32,374 nt of DNA from Embleya scabrispora DSM 41855 (GTDB taxonomy: Bacteria; Actinomycetota; Actinomycetes; Streptomycetales; Streptomycetaceae), in the NCBI RefSeq assembly GCF_000372745.1, contig NZ_KB889731.1, positions 169-32,542 of the forward strand. Reading direction: 5' to 3'. The notes below the pieces were generated by a model. The model ran no database searches. It was not told the origin of the DNA and saw only the letters and a list, made by a program, of their open reading frames with translations. The position numbers and the translations under genes were made by a program. Of the stretch, positions 1-8,200 are shown in pieces. The first letter of the stretch is position 1. Each line of letters begins with the position of its first letter.

Positions 1-246
1 CGCGTTGATCTCGGGAAAGCGCGAGCGCACCTCCCGGCACACGTCGATACCGCTGCCGTCGGGCAGGCGCCCGTCCAGGATCGCGACGTCCGGACGCAAC
101 GCCGGGATGCGCCGCGCGGCCTCGGCGGCCGAACCCGACTCCCCGACGATCTCGATGTCGGGTTCACCGCCGAGCAGGTCGGCCAAGCCCCTGCGGACCA
201 CCTCGTGGTCGTCGAGCAGGAACACGCGGATGGGCGACGTCGACAC
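1..246 (-). CDS. NarL/FixJ-family response regulator, receiver domain (partial, cut by window edge)
   Basis: This is the N-terminal 82 codons of a two-component response regulator. The GTG start at 246 sits behind a GGAGG site (about 250-256), and the gene runs off the left edge, so its DNA-binding half is not visible. The receiver fold shows the acidic pair D12-D13 and the phospho-acceptor D58 in an [10 protein letters not shown] segment, as in NarL/DevR-type regulators. The CBS-domain gene lies 63 bases upstream on the same strand, so they may share a transcript. A decayed histidine kinase lies divergently beyond that gene. The neighbourhood (CBS, universal stress protein, GAF kinase) suggests a DosR/OsdR-type hypoxia or dormancy regulator. 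The family is clear from the receiver; the regulon assignment is inference. Confidence 0.88.
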   Translation of the reverse strand, partial: MSTSPIRVFLLDDHEVVRRGLADLLGGEPDIEIVGESGSAAEAARRIPALRPDVAILDGRLPDGSGIDVCREVRSRFPEINA

Positions 247-309
247 GGCCCTCCTCCGGAGGTAGTCGTACCTTCATTCATTCTCGAACGTCGGAGACGC
301 CCGCGCCTG

Positions 310-747
310 TCACCGTATCGGGCGGTGCAGCCCCAGGAGAACCGTCAGCAGATCGCGGTCGGTCAGGACGCCGAGCGCACCGCCGTCGACATCGGCCACC
401 AGCAGGGCGTCGCGGTGGTGCTCGAGCAACTCCTCCCCGGCCGTGACCACGTCGGTGTCGGGGGTGACGAACGTCGTCTCGGTCCCGACGAGGGCGTGTC
501 CGGCGGTGTGCCGCTTGAGGCCCAGCGGGTCCAAGGCCCACACGGCGGCGAGGTCGCGGTCGCTGATGAGCCGAGCGCCCGCTCGCCGTCGACGACGCAG
601 ACGTGGTGCGGGTGAGTGGCGATCATCTTGTCCATCGCCGCCCACAGGGTTCCCCAGCGGTCACCGAGACCACCGGGCCGTGCATCACCTCGCGCACGGT
701 CGGGATCCAGCGCTCGTCTGCGCGGTTGCCTGCGTGGTGTCGGTCAT
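310..747 (-). pseudogene. CBS-domain protein, disrupted by about three frameshifts
   Basis: The locus starts at ATG 747 behind an AGGAG site and ends at TGA 310. Its span of about 145 codons is the usual size of a stand-alone two-CBS protein, but the coding signal changes frame. The pieces are TVREVMHGPVVSVT, then RWGTLWAAMDKMIATHP with HVCVVDGER, then LISDRDLAAVWALD through ALGVLTDRDLLTVLLG. The breaks fall near 725, 650 and 580. CBS pairs bind adenine nucleotides and often accompany universal stress proteins in hypoxia regulons. With three separate breaks this is more likely a true pseudogene than one sequencing slip. It lies just upstream of the response regulator on the same strand. Confidence 0.78.
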
Positions 748-774
748 GGCGTTGCTCCTGTCGTGTGTGTCGCA

Positions 775-1359
775 AGCGATATCGGGGGCGGTCCTCCTCG
801 ACGGGCAGCGACCGCAGTTGTCGGACTCGGTGGTGCGCGTGGTCGCCGGGTTCGCCGGGTTCGCCGGGTTCGCCGACCACGCGGCACCGGCTCTGGAGAT
901 CGCGGAACGGCGCCGAACTGTTGACCCTGCCCCAGGACCGCGACCGCATCGCCCGGGACCTGCACGACCTGGCCATCCAACGCCTGTTCGCCACCGGCAT
1001 GACCCTCCGGAGCGCGACCCGCTTCATCGGGGTCGAATCGGCGGTGGACGCGCTGGACGACACGGTCGAGGTGATCAGGTCGACGATCTTCTCCCTCAAG
1101 GCCCGCGGCCGTGGGTACGGGCACGGGGCTGCGTTCGCGCTGTCTGCGGGAGGTGGACGCGGAGGTACACATCCGGACCGACGGCGACCACATGCAGCCG
1201 CGGGTGCGCGACGACGGCGTGGGCCCACCGACGTCCCCCACGCGCGACAGCGGGCTGGGGAACATGGGCGAGCGGGCCGAATCCCTCGGTGGCACCTGCT
1301 CGTTCGGGGCCGCCCCGGACGGCTGCGCCCTGCCGGACTGGCGAGTCCCGCTGGATTGA
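775..1359 (+). pseudogene. GAF-type sensor histidine kinase, N-truncated and frameshifted (DevS/OsdK-like)
   Basis: This is the remains of a DevS-like kinase in three frames. The end of a GAF domain (FADHAAPALEIAERRR, about 870-915) is followed by a frame change and the phospho-acceptor region RDRIARDLHDLAIQRLF, with His about 965. After a second change near 1110 comes a short ATPase end with VRDDGVG and SGLGNMGERAESLGG, finishing WRVPLD at 1359. The N-box part of the ATPase domain is missing, so besides frameshifts there is an internal deletion and the sensor half is gone. A 9-bp unit is repeated within the GAF end. It is clearly non-functional as read. It would have paired with the response regulator at the left edge. 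Confidence 0.82.
842..875 (+). repeat. 9-bp in-frame tandem repeat inside the kinase remnant
   Basis: The unit TTCGCCGGG occurs at 851 and 860, with a partial copy at 869 and a one-base variant at 842. It gives Gly-Phe-Ala repeated three times where GAF kinases normally have one Gly-Phe-Ala. It looks like replication-slippage expansion in a decaying gene. Confidence 0.8.
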
Positions 1360-1561
1360 CGCCACCAAACGCCGCCGTCCCGTCTCGGACGGGGCACGGG
1401 ATCGCCCCCCGGCCGCACCAGCGATTCCGGCGGGGCCGTACCCGGGCCGACCGGCCCGGTTCCCCATGCCGAATGGCCCCTACGACGCCCTACGGAATGC
1501 GCTGACATGGACTCAACAGGCAGGCCCTGCCGGGCTGTTGCCGTCGAGAAGGGACGAGTCC

Positions 1562-2452
1562 ATGTCTGTCACCCCGCACGCTCCCGTCGGACACGTGGTC
1601 GTCGGCGTGGACGGTTCGCCCGCCGCGCTGTCCGCCGTCACCCAGGCCGCCCTGGAGGCGGCGAACCGCGGACTGCCGTTGGAGATCGTCGGCGCGTGGA
1701 CGCTGCCGGAGGACGGCCAACTCGACTCCTACGTCGGGCAGCTCCGTCGGGAGGCGGAGGAGGCGATCCAGGCGGCCGTCGCGCACGCGCAGGCGCTGCA
1801 CCCGCAGGTGTGGACGATCGGGCGGGTCCGCCGCGGCGCCGCGCACGAGGTGTTGCTCGCCTCCGCCGAAAATGCCTCTCTCGTGGTGGTCGGCAGCCGC
1901 GGGCACGGACGCATGGCCGGCCTGTTGCTGGGCTCGGTCAGCCTGTCGGTGGCCGCCTACACGCCGTGCCCGTTGCTCGTGGTGCGTGGCGAACACGACC
2001 CCTCGCGGATCGTGGACGACGACGCCGAGGGCTTGGTCGTGGTCGGCGTCGAGGGCGCGGACTGCCAGCCCGCCGTGGAAGCCGCCTACGAGGAGGCCCA
2101 GTTGCGGCATCTGCGGGTGTGCGCGCTGAACGCGCTCCCGCCGGTCGCGCCCGCGCCGATCGGGCTGCCCGCGCCTGCGCTGGAGTCCCTGGCCACGGCG
2201 AGCGCACTGCAGCGCGCCGCCCTGGACGCGTGGACGGCCGTGCCTCGGGCCAAGCACCCCGAGATCGAGTCCCAGGTGCGGCTCGTGCGCGAAGGCGCGG
2301 GTCGCGCATTGGTGGAGGCGTCCCGCGAGGCCGACCTGGTGGTCCTGGCCGCCCACCGACGCACCGCGCGTTTCGGGACCCGCCTGGGCCGGGTCAGCCA
2401 CATGGTGCTGCATCACGCACACGCCCCCGTCCTGCTCGTGCCCGTGGGCTGA
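1562..2452 (+). CDS. Universal stress protein, tandem UspA domains
   Basis: This 296-residue cytoplasmic protein has two UspA folds. The first (about 8-145) opens HVVVGVDGSPAA and has the ATP-binding signature GSRGHGRMAGLLLGSVS (G-2x-G-9x-G-S). The second (about 156-295) opens GLVVVGVEG, but the corresponding loop reads AAHRRTARFGTRLGRVS, so its first glycines are lost and nucleotide binding there is doubtful. The ATG at 1562 follows a GAAGGGA site; the frame stays open far upstream but that stretch does not look coding. Tandem USPs of this size are typical members of actinobacterial DosR/OsdR regulons, which fits the regulator, CBS and kinase relics upstream. A strong hairpin follows at 2528. 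Function beyond stress/dormancy association is unknown. Confidence 0.93.
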   Translation: MSVTPHAPVGHVVVGVDGSPAALSAVTQAALEAANRGLPLEIVGAWTLPEDGQLDSYVGQLRREAEEAIQAAVAHAQALHPQVWTIGRVRRGAAHEVLLASAENASLVVVGSRGHGRMAGLLLGSVSLSVAAYTPCPLLVVRGEHDPSRIVDDDAEGLVVVGVEGADCQPAVEAAYEEAQLRHLRVCALNALPPVAPAPIGLPAPALESLATASALQRAALDAWTAVPRAKHPEIESQVRLVREGAGRALVEASREADLVVLAAHRRTARFGTRLGRVSHMVLHHAHAPVLLVPVG

Positions 2453-2527
2453 CCCGGCGTTCCGGTCACGCGCGAACGGAGGGCACGGCACGAAGGTGCG
2501 ATGCCCTCCCGGGCGCCCATCGGGCGC

Positions 2528-2568
2528 GGGCGGTCGTCCCCGATCGATCGGGGGCGACCGCCCGTTTT
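2528..2568 (+). terminator. Rho-independent terminator after the universal stress protein gene
   Basis: An almost perfect inverted repeat has arms GGGCGGTCGTCCCCGAT and ATCGGGGGCGACCGCCC (one G-T mismatch, two-base centre) and is followed by GTTTT. It sits 75 bases after the USP stop. Confidence 0.8.
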
Positions 2569-2748
2569 CGGTGCGCGTGCGGCTCGCCCGCAACGCCCCA
2601 CGGGACCGGCTGTTGGACCCGACGACTCGGGCCGATCGGCCCTGGGGTGGGCACCGGACACGCGGGAGATTGATGTCACGGCCCGGCGGAACACGTTCGT
2701 GGCCGAGCGCCGGGCACCGGGCCCGGCGTCACCAGGGAGGGAACCGAC

Positions 2749-3393
2749 ATGGCAACGTCGCACCAGCACCGACTGTCCCCGCGCCCGCACCTGCACCGCT
2801 CCGCCCCGACACCCCGAGCCACGGTCGACGGATCCGCGCCCGACACCGCGACCGGCTCCCCGGCCGTCGCCGCGGTCCGCACCACCGACATCGCCGTGGC
2901 CGGCCTGCGCGTCCTGCTGGGCTTCGTGTTCCTGTGGGCGTTCCTGGACAAGACCTTCGGCCTCGGCTACGCGACCGCGAGCGGCAAGGGATGGGTCGAC
3001 GGCGGCTCCCCCACGAAGGGCTTCCTCTCCCACGTGGACGTCGGTCCGATGGCCGGCACCCTGCGCGGCTGGGCCGGCGAGCCCTGGGCCGACTGGCTGT
3101 TCATGCTCGGCCTGCTCGGCGTCGGCGTCGCGCTGATCCTGGGCATCGGTCTGCGCCTGGCCGCCCTGTCCGGTACCGCGATGATGGCGCTGATGTGGAT
3201 CGCCGAATGGCCGCCCGCCAAGCACCTCGACAGCGGCAAGCCCAGTTCCTCCACCAACCCCTTCGCCGACTACCACGTCATGTACGCCATCTCCCTGATC
3301 GCCCTCGCCGCGGTCGCCGTCGGCAGCCGGCTCGGGCTGGGCGCCCTGTGGGCCCGCCTGCCGATCGTCCGGGACCACCGTTGGCTCCTTTGA
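2749..3393 (+). CDS. DoxX-like integral membrane protein
   Basis: This is a 214-residue membrane protein with a good GGGAGGG site before ATG 2749. After a Pro/Arg-rich cytoplasmic leader of about 45 residues come hydrophobic helices at about 46-68 (GLRVLLGFVFLWAFLDK), 117-155 (two helices, LFMLGLLGVGVALILG and LSGTAMMALMWIAEW) and 176-195 (MYAISLIALAAVAVG). The RVLLGFVFLWAFLDKTFG start and the four-helix pattern resemble the DoxX family, linked to thiosulfate:quinone oxidoreductase or redox membrane complexes. The biochemical role of actinobacterial members is not settled. It lies downstream of the USP terminator and so has its own promoter. Position beside the stress cluster suggests a redox or hypoxia connection (inference). 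Confidence 0.85.
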   Translation: MATSHQHRLSPRPHLHRSAPTPRATVDGSAPDTATGSPAVAAVRTTDIAVAGLRVLLGFVFLWAFLDKTFGLGYATASGKGWVDGGSPTKGFLSHVDVGPMAGTLRGWAGEPWADWLFMLGLLGVGVALILGIGLRLAALSGTAMMALMWIAEWPPAKHLDSGKPSSSTNPFADYHVMYAISLIALAAVAVGSRLGLGALWARLPIVRDHRWLL

Positions 3394-3496
3394 TGGCCAC
3401 CAGGCTCGGCCGGGCATCGTCCACGTGACGGGCCCGGCCGAGTCCTACTGTGGCGGGCCGCCCGGATCCGATCCCCTACCGACGGGACCCGAAGCC

Positions 3497-4234
3497 ATGC
3501 CGGCACCTCCCGCACAGCCCGAGGAACCCACTCCCGCGCAGCCCACCGAACGCCTCGCCGAATCGGCCGATCCCGTACGGGGCGAGCCACCCGAGCCGAT
3601 CCGGCGATGGCTCGCCCACACGGTCCCGGGCGCCGCACCCGCCCCGACCTCGGTGGACCTGCGCGCGCACGGATGCATCCGGGTCCGGCGAAGGTGGTGT
3701 CCTTTCGTGTCCCGACAGACCCTGACCCCGCCCACCGCCTTCCGCTGGGACGCGCGCGTGCGCGGGCCGGCCGGGATCCGGATCAACGGATTCGACCGCT
3801 TGGACGCCAACGGCGGCACGACGCACTGGCGTCTGTTCGGCGTGCTGCCCTTCGTCGGCGCGTCCCTCACGGACATCACCCGCAGCACGGCGGGCCGCCT
3901 GGCCGGGGAGTACGTGATGATGCCCGCCTTCGCGCTGCGCCCGGAGGTGCGTTGGCAGGCCGTCGACGACACGCGGGCCGTCGCCCACGTCGTCGTCGCC
4001 GGGCATCCGCACGAGGTGACCGTGACCGTGAGCCCGTCCGGCGCCCTGGCCTCGGTCTCCCTGCCGCGGTGGGGCAACCCCGACGGCGGCCCCTGGCGCG
4101 AACACCGCTTCACCGCCACCTTCGACGGCGAGGCATCCCGAGGCGGACTCCTCCTGGCGACCGGCATCCACGCCGGGTGGGAGAGCACCGGCGCGTTCAT
4201 CCGCTACGACATCGACGCCGCCGACTTCCGATGA
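3497..4234 (+). CDS. DUF6544-like protein of unknown function
   Basis: The protein is 245 residues from ATG 3497; an in-frame GTG at 3425 would add 24 residues, and neither start has a strong ribosome site. After a Pro/Glu-rich leader the body begins EPIRRWLAHTVPGAAPAP and contains a beta-rich region. Recognisable pieces are CIRVRRRWCPFVSRQTLTPP, RINGFDRLDANGGTTHWRLFG, STAGRLAGEYVMMPA and SLPRWGNPDGG. These match my memory of the widespread actinobacterial DUF6544 family, which has no assigned activity. No signal peptide or membrane helix is seen. It follows the DoxX-like gene by about 100 bases and could be cotranscribed with it. Confidence 0.75.
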   Translation: MPAPPAQPEEPTPAQPTERLAESADPVRGEPPEPIRRWLAHTVPGAAPAPTSVDLRAHGCIRVRRRWCPFVSRQTLTPPTAFRWDARVRGPAGIRINGFDRLDANGGTTHWRLFGVLPFVGASLTDITRSTAGRLAGEYVMMPAFALRPEVRWQAVDDTRAVAHVVVAGHPHEVTVTVSPSGALASVSLPRWGNPDGGPWREHRFTATFDGEASRGGLLLATGIHAGWESTGAFIRYDIDAADFR

Positions 4235-4938
4235 CACGACTCGGGCACATGTCCACGACACCGCAGCGGCTGTCGTGGGGACGCCGGTCGAGGGCGAGCC
4301 CCGGCAGGTCCATCCGCAGGGCTGGTTCGAAGCCGGTGAGGTCGGCCGGCCCGGACGCGTGCGCGCGGCCTGCGCTCGGATCCGAGTGATCGTGCTGTCG
4401 TCCAGCCGGTCGAAACGGGCATGGCTGGTGTGGCCGAGCGCACGAGGCGGACCCGCCATGCCCGGCGTCCGGATTCGCCCCCGATCCAGCGGCAAAAAGC
4501 GGATCCACCGCAGGATCCGCACGCCCTCGGTGCCCGCCGCCCTGTCGCCACGCCACGAACGAGCGGCCCCGGGAGTCCGGTGGTTCACGAGTGTGCCCGC
4601 GAGTCACCGCCTGCCGGGATGAGGTTCGTCCGTGGCCGGGTGTCGCCGCGGAGGGCAGGTCCGGCACAAGGTGTCGGATAACGGCCGGTGACAAGCCTGT
4701 TCGTTGCCTGCTCTTCGTCGTGTACGACGCGCTACGTTGAGCGAGCGATATGTGCGCGAGGAGGCTTTCCGGCGGGGATGGGTGGTGACGTGGTGATCCG
4801 GTTCTGCGCGTTGCCGCTGACGGCGCCCGCACCAGGGGCGGTCGGCCGAGTTCGTGGGTCCGCGTGGTCGCCACGGCGGGTGGCCGCGAATGACCGCGGC
4901 CCGAGTCGGGTGGCGGCCATTCGCAAACCGTGGTCAAC
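4235..4938. other. About 700 bases with no recognisable gene
   Basis: Open frames exist on both strands, but none resembles a known protein or has a convincing start site. The only clear structure is a minus-strand hairpin with a T-run at 4494-4520. The stretch may be decayed sequence or a non-coding transcript region. Confidence 0.5.
4494..4520 (-). terminator. Intrinsic terminator-like hairpin read on the minus strand
   Basis: The arms GCGGATCC (4499-4506) and GGATCCGC (4513-4520) pair perfectly around a 6-base loop. On the minus strand the stem is followed by five T residues. It would end a minus-strand transcript coming from the 4.9-5.1 kb region. Confidence 0.55.
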
Positions 4939-4958
4939 GGGTCACTTGTGTGTGACCC
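4939..4958 (-). terminator. Small hairpin spanning the stop codon of the 47-residue gene
   Basis: GGGTCAC (4939-4945) pairs with GTGACCC (4952-4958) around a 6-base loop. The TGA stop of the minus-strand small gene lies inside the stem. It could act as a weak terminator or mRNA 3' structure; no T-run follows. Confidence 0.4.
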
Positions 4959-5085
4959 ACTCGAGGATGATCCCGACTGCACCCGAGCCGACGGCGGTGG
5001 CTGCGCCACAGACGGCGGCTCGGACCGCGAGCCGCGTCAGGCGCCGCGGGAACGCGCGCGTGCGCGAGAGGTTCTTCTGCTGCAT
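4942..5085 (-). CDS. 47-residue basic single-helix membrane peptide
   Basis: A short gene with ATG at 5085 preceded by GGAGAGG at good spacing. The first 24 residues are strongly basic (QQKNLSRTRAFPRRLTRLAVR). They are followed by one hydrophobic, glycine/alanine-rich helix of about 19 residues (AAVCGAATAVGSGAVGIIL) and a short polar end EWVTHK, consistent with a single membrane span. It is encoded divergently from the giant STAND gene, whose start lies about 200 bases away. I recognise no family. It could be a toxin-like membrane peptide, a STAND partner or an unrelated small protein. The ribosome site and the neat hydrophobic segment support a real gene, but its short length leaves doubt. 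Confidence 0.55.
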   Translation of the reverse strand: MQQKNLSRTRAFPRRLTRLAVRAAVCGAATAVGSGAVGIILEWVTHK

Positions 5086-5224
5086 CGTGCCTCTCCGATG
5101 GTTGGGGCGCCCCGGCCCGTTGCGGGGCTGCTCGGGTCCCATCAGGCCAGAGGGACGTTCGGTCCGGGGCGAGGCCGGACCTGCGCGGCGGGAACGACGG
5201 CCGATGGCCGGCAGCGATATCGAT

Positions 5225-5256
5225 GGTCCGGTTGGTCCGGGTCGGGTCCGGTCCGG
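5225..5256. promoter_or_regulatory. Cluster of GGTCCGG repeats upstream of the STAND gene
   Basis: GGTCCGG occurs at 5225, 5234 and 5245, with an overlapping GTCCGG at 5251. The cluster ends 27 bases before the STAND start codon. The clustering and 9-11 base spacing suggest a protein-binding site or leader structure, but this is unproven. Confidence 0.35.
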
Positions 5257-5282
5257 ACGACGCGAAGGGATGCGGACGCCTG

Positions 5283-8200
5283 ATGACTGGGGAATCGAGA
5301 ACCGCGTTCTCACGGTGGGTCCGCGAACTGGACGAGCTGTGGAAGGACTGTCCGGACAAGATGATGCTGCTCAGGCATGCCCGTGTTCCCAAGCAACGGT
5401 GGTCGGAGTGGCGACGGGGGGAGGACTTCCCGAAGTCGTTCGACGACGTCGGCGCCGCGATCGCAGTGATACAGCTTCACATGAAGCAAACCCGTCAGGG
5501 TTACCAGGCCAAGCCTCTCGGCACGTGGCGGAAGCTCTGGCAGGCGGCCGCCGAGGAACGCCGCTCGAACCGTGACGGGCAGTCCCCGCCCGTCACGGTG
5601 CCGCGGACCGAGGTGGAGCCGGTACCTGCGGAGTTCGTCGCTCGACCCGGGGTCCATGAGCGCATCGTGGCGGCCCTCGGCGCGGCCGGTGGGGACAGGA
5701 ACCCGGTGTCGGCGCGGACGCCGGTGGCACTGGTCGGGATGGGTGGAGCGGGCAAATCGACACTGGCCCGCGCGGTCGCCGGTGACCCGCGGATCAAGCA
5801 GCGGTTCCGAGACGGAGTGTTGTGGTTCTCGGCCGACGACCGATCCGCCGACGCCTGCCGCGCGGCGCTGTCGACCACGATGGGAACACCGACTGCGGGC
5901 ACCGATCCCGAGGCGGGAATCGCAGCGTTACGCGCCGGACTTCGATCACTCAACAGTCTGATTGTCCTCGACAACGTTACTGTGAGTGCCCAGGTGAGGG
6001 CGATGGACGTGTTCGGCTCGGCATGCGCCATGCTGATCACCACCCGGGACCTGCAGGTCGTCTCTCACGGCCAGGTCCGGATTCGGGTCGACCCGCTGGA
6101 CCCGCGGGCGGCGCGGGCGGTGTTGGCGGCGTACGCGCGCGTGCCGCCACAGGACCTGTCGCCGGAGGCGGGCGAGGTGGCCGAGCACTGCGGTGGGCTT
6201 CCGCTGGCGCTGGCGATCTGCGGTGCGCTGGCCGGTGAGGGCTACGGATGGGACCGGCTCCTGCGAGCCCTGGCCCGGCCCCGCCCCGCAGCGCTGGTGA
6301 AGCAACTGCCGGACTACGAACATCCGTCCGTGCCGGCGGCGATCGCAGCGAGCACCGGGACACTGGCCGAGGTGACCCGCGCATGCTACGAGGATCTGGC
6401 GGTGTTCGCCGACTGTGGCCCGGTCCCGGTCGAGGTCGCCGAACTGATGTGGCGACATCGCGGTCTGGACGACATCGACACCGCGACCACGGTCGAACTG
6501 CTCGCACGCCGCTGCCTGCTGACCTTGCGGCCCGAGACGGAGACGTTCGTCCTACACGAACTACTGCAGGACTACACACGGGACAAAGTCCGCGGGCACT
6601 GGGCCACGTTGCACGAACGGCTCGCGACAGCGTTCCTCGACGGGTGGGGTGGACTCGACGCCGGATTGCCCGGCCTTGTCGAAGTCGCGGGGCTCGACGA
6701 CCGCGACCGCTACGGTTTGACCCACGTGGCCGGGCATCTGGTCGAGGCCGGCCGCGACGATCTCCTCGACCGGTTGTTCGCCGCGGAGTCCCGCCATGAC
6801 GAGCGGGTCAACACCTGGTTCGTCGCACACGAGCGCGCCGGACTGGTCCACGAGTACCTCGACGACCTGGCCATGGCGCGAGAGCGGGCCGCTGCCGGCA
6901 CCGACCAGGCGAGTTCGGCGACGCAGCGGGATGTGCGCATGGCTCTGGAGATCCGCTACGACCTCATCCGAAGCTCGATCGTGACGCGCGCGGCGGCGAT
7001 ACCCGCCTCGGTCCTGTCGGCCCTGCTACGAAACCGGGTGTGGACCTTTCCGCAGGCCGAGGCATACGCCGCGCTGATGCCCGACGCACAGGAGCGCTCG
7101 GCGGCGTATCAATTCCTCGCTCGTGCGGCGAGTCGGGCTCCGCGGCGCAGACGCAACCTGGTCGAGTTGGCCGCGCAGGCCGCCGAGAGCTGCGACATCG
7201 TGGTGCATCGCATCGTCTTGCTGGTGCAGTTGCTGGACGTGGCGGGCCCGGAGCAACGTGAGTCGATATTCGAGCGCGCATTGGCGTCGGCCGACGGGGA
7301 TCCTTCGCGTTCAGCGGAGTTCCGCGCGTGGGTCCTCGCGAACGCGGCAAGGTGGTTTCCGCAGCACGCACTGCGCGAACTGCGCGCAGGGGCACGGCAT
7401 GGCGTCGATCGCCGCTATTTCCTCGAGGTACTGCCAGACGCGCTGTCGGCCTTGCCGCAGCTCTATGGCGAGGTGCTGGAGTGGGCCCGGAAACCGGGCA
7501 GTAGTCCCCACGATCGGAGCAAGGCGCTGCGGGCGGCCTTGGCGGCCGCGGGCGCGGATCGTGACGCGCTGATTCACGAACGGCTCACCGGCGACAGATC
7601 CGCGCCGGAACTGAGAGGCGGCCGTCACCTCATCGTCGAGGACCTCGCCGAACATCTGTCGGATCCGCAGCTACGCGAGCTGGTCCACCGGGAGCTTCCG
7701 GAGGCCGGGCCCTACGCGGCCGCTTCCATCTTGACCTGCGCGATTCCCCGCCTGGCCGATCCCGATCGGTCCGAGCTGATCGCGCGGGCGACCGACTTGC
7801 TGCGAGACCGGAGTCTACGACCGTGGGACAAGCGGTTGGTCGCGTTGCTGCGGACAGTTCCCGAGCCCGGTCGTCGCGAGCTGTTGGAGGAGCGGGTCGA
7901 GGCGCTGTTCGAGAGCGATCCCGCCGCCGCGGCGCGGCAGGTCGCCGCATGCGCCGCCTTTGCGCCCGACCATCTCCTGCGACGCGCGGCCGCCCGCACC
8001 ATGCACGACGACGAGGCGACACACACCCTTCGTCTTCTCGCGCCCCATTTCACGCGCGACGAACTATGTCGCTACCTGGCCTTGCGGCGCCCCGAGCCGT
8101 CGGTCGCCTGGGCGGGCGCGTTGGCGAACCTGACACCCGCTCAGCCGTCCGATGAGCAGCCCGGCCTGGTCAGGCGGATCGTCACGCTGACCGATGACGA

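Noticed and set aside
443-1561. Long open plus-strand frame running into the universal stress protein gene
   Set aside because: Only short parts resemble protein (the GAF end); most is antisense to the CBS gene or out of frame with the kinase. The ATG at 1562 has its own ribosome site and starts the UspA fold.
4197-5009. 270-codon minus-strand open frame between the DUF6544 and STAND genes
   Set aside because: No ribosome site, no domain, Ser/Arg/Pro-rich composition; the small gene at 4942-5085 in another frame is better supported.
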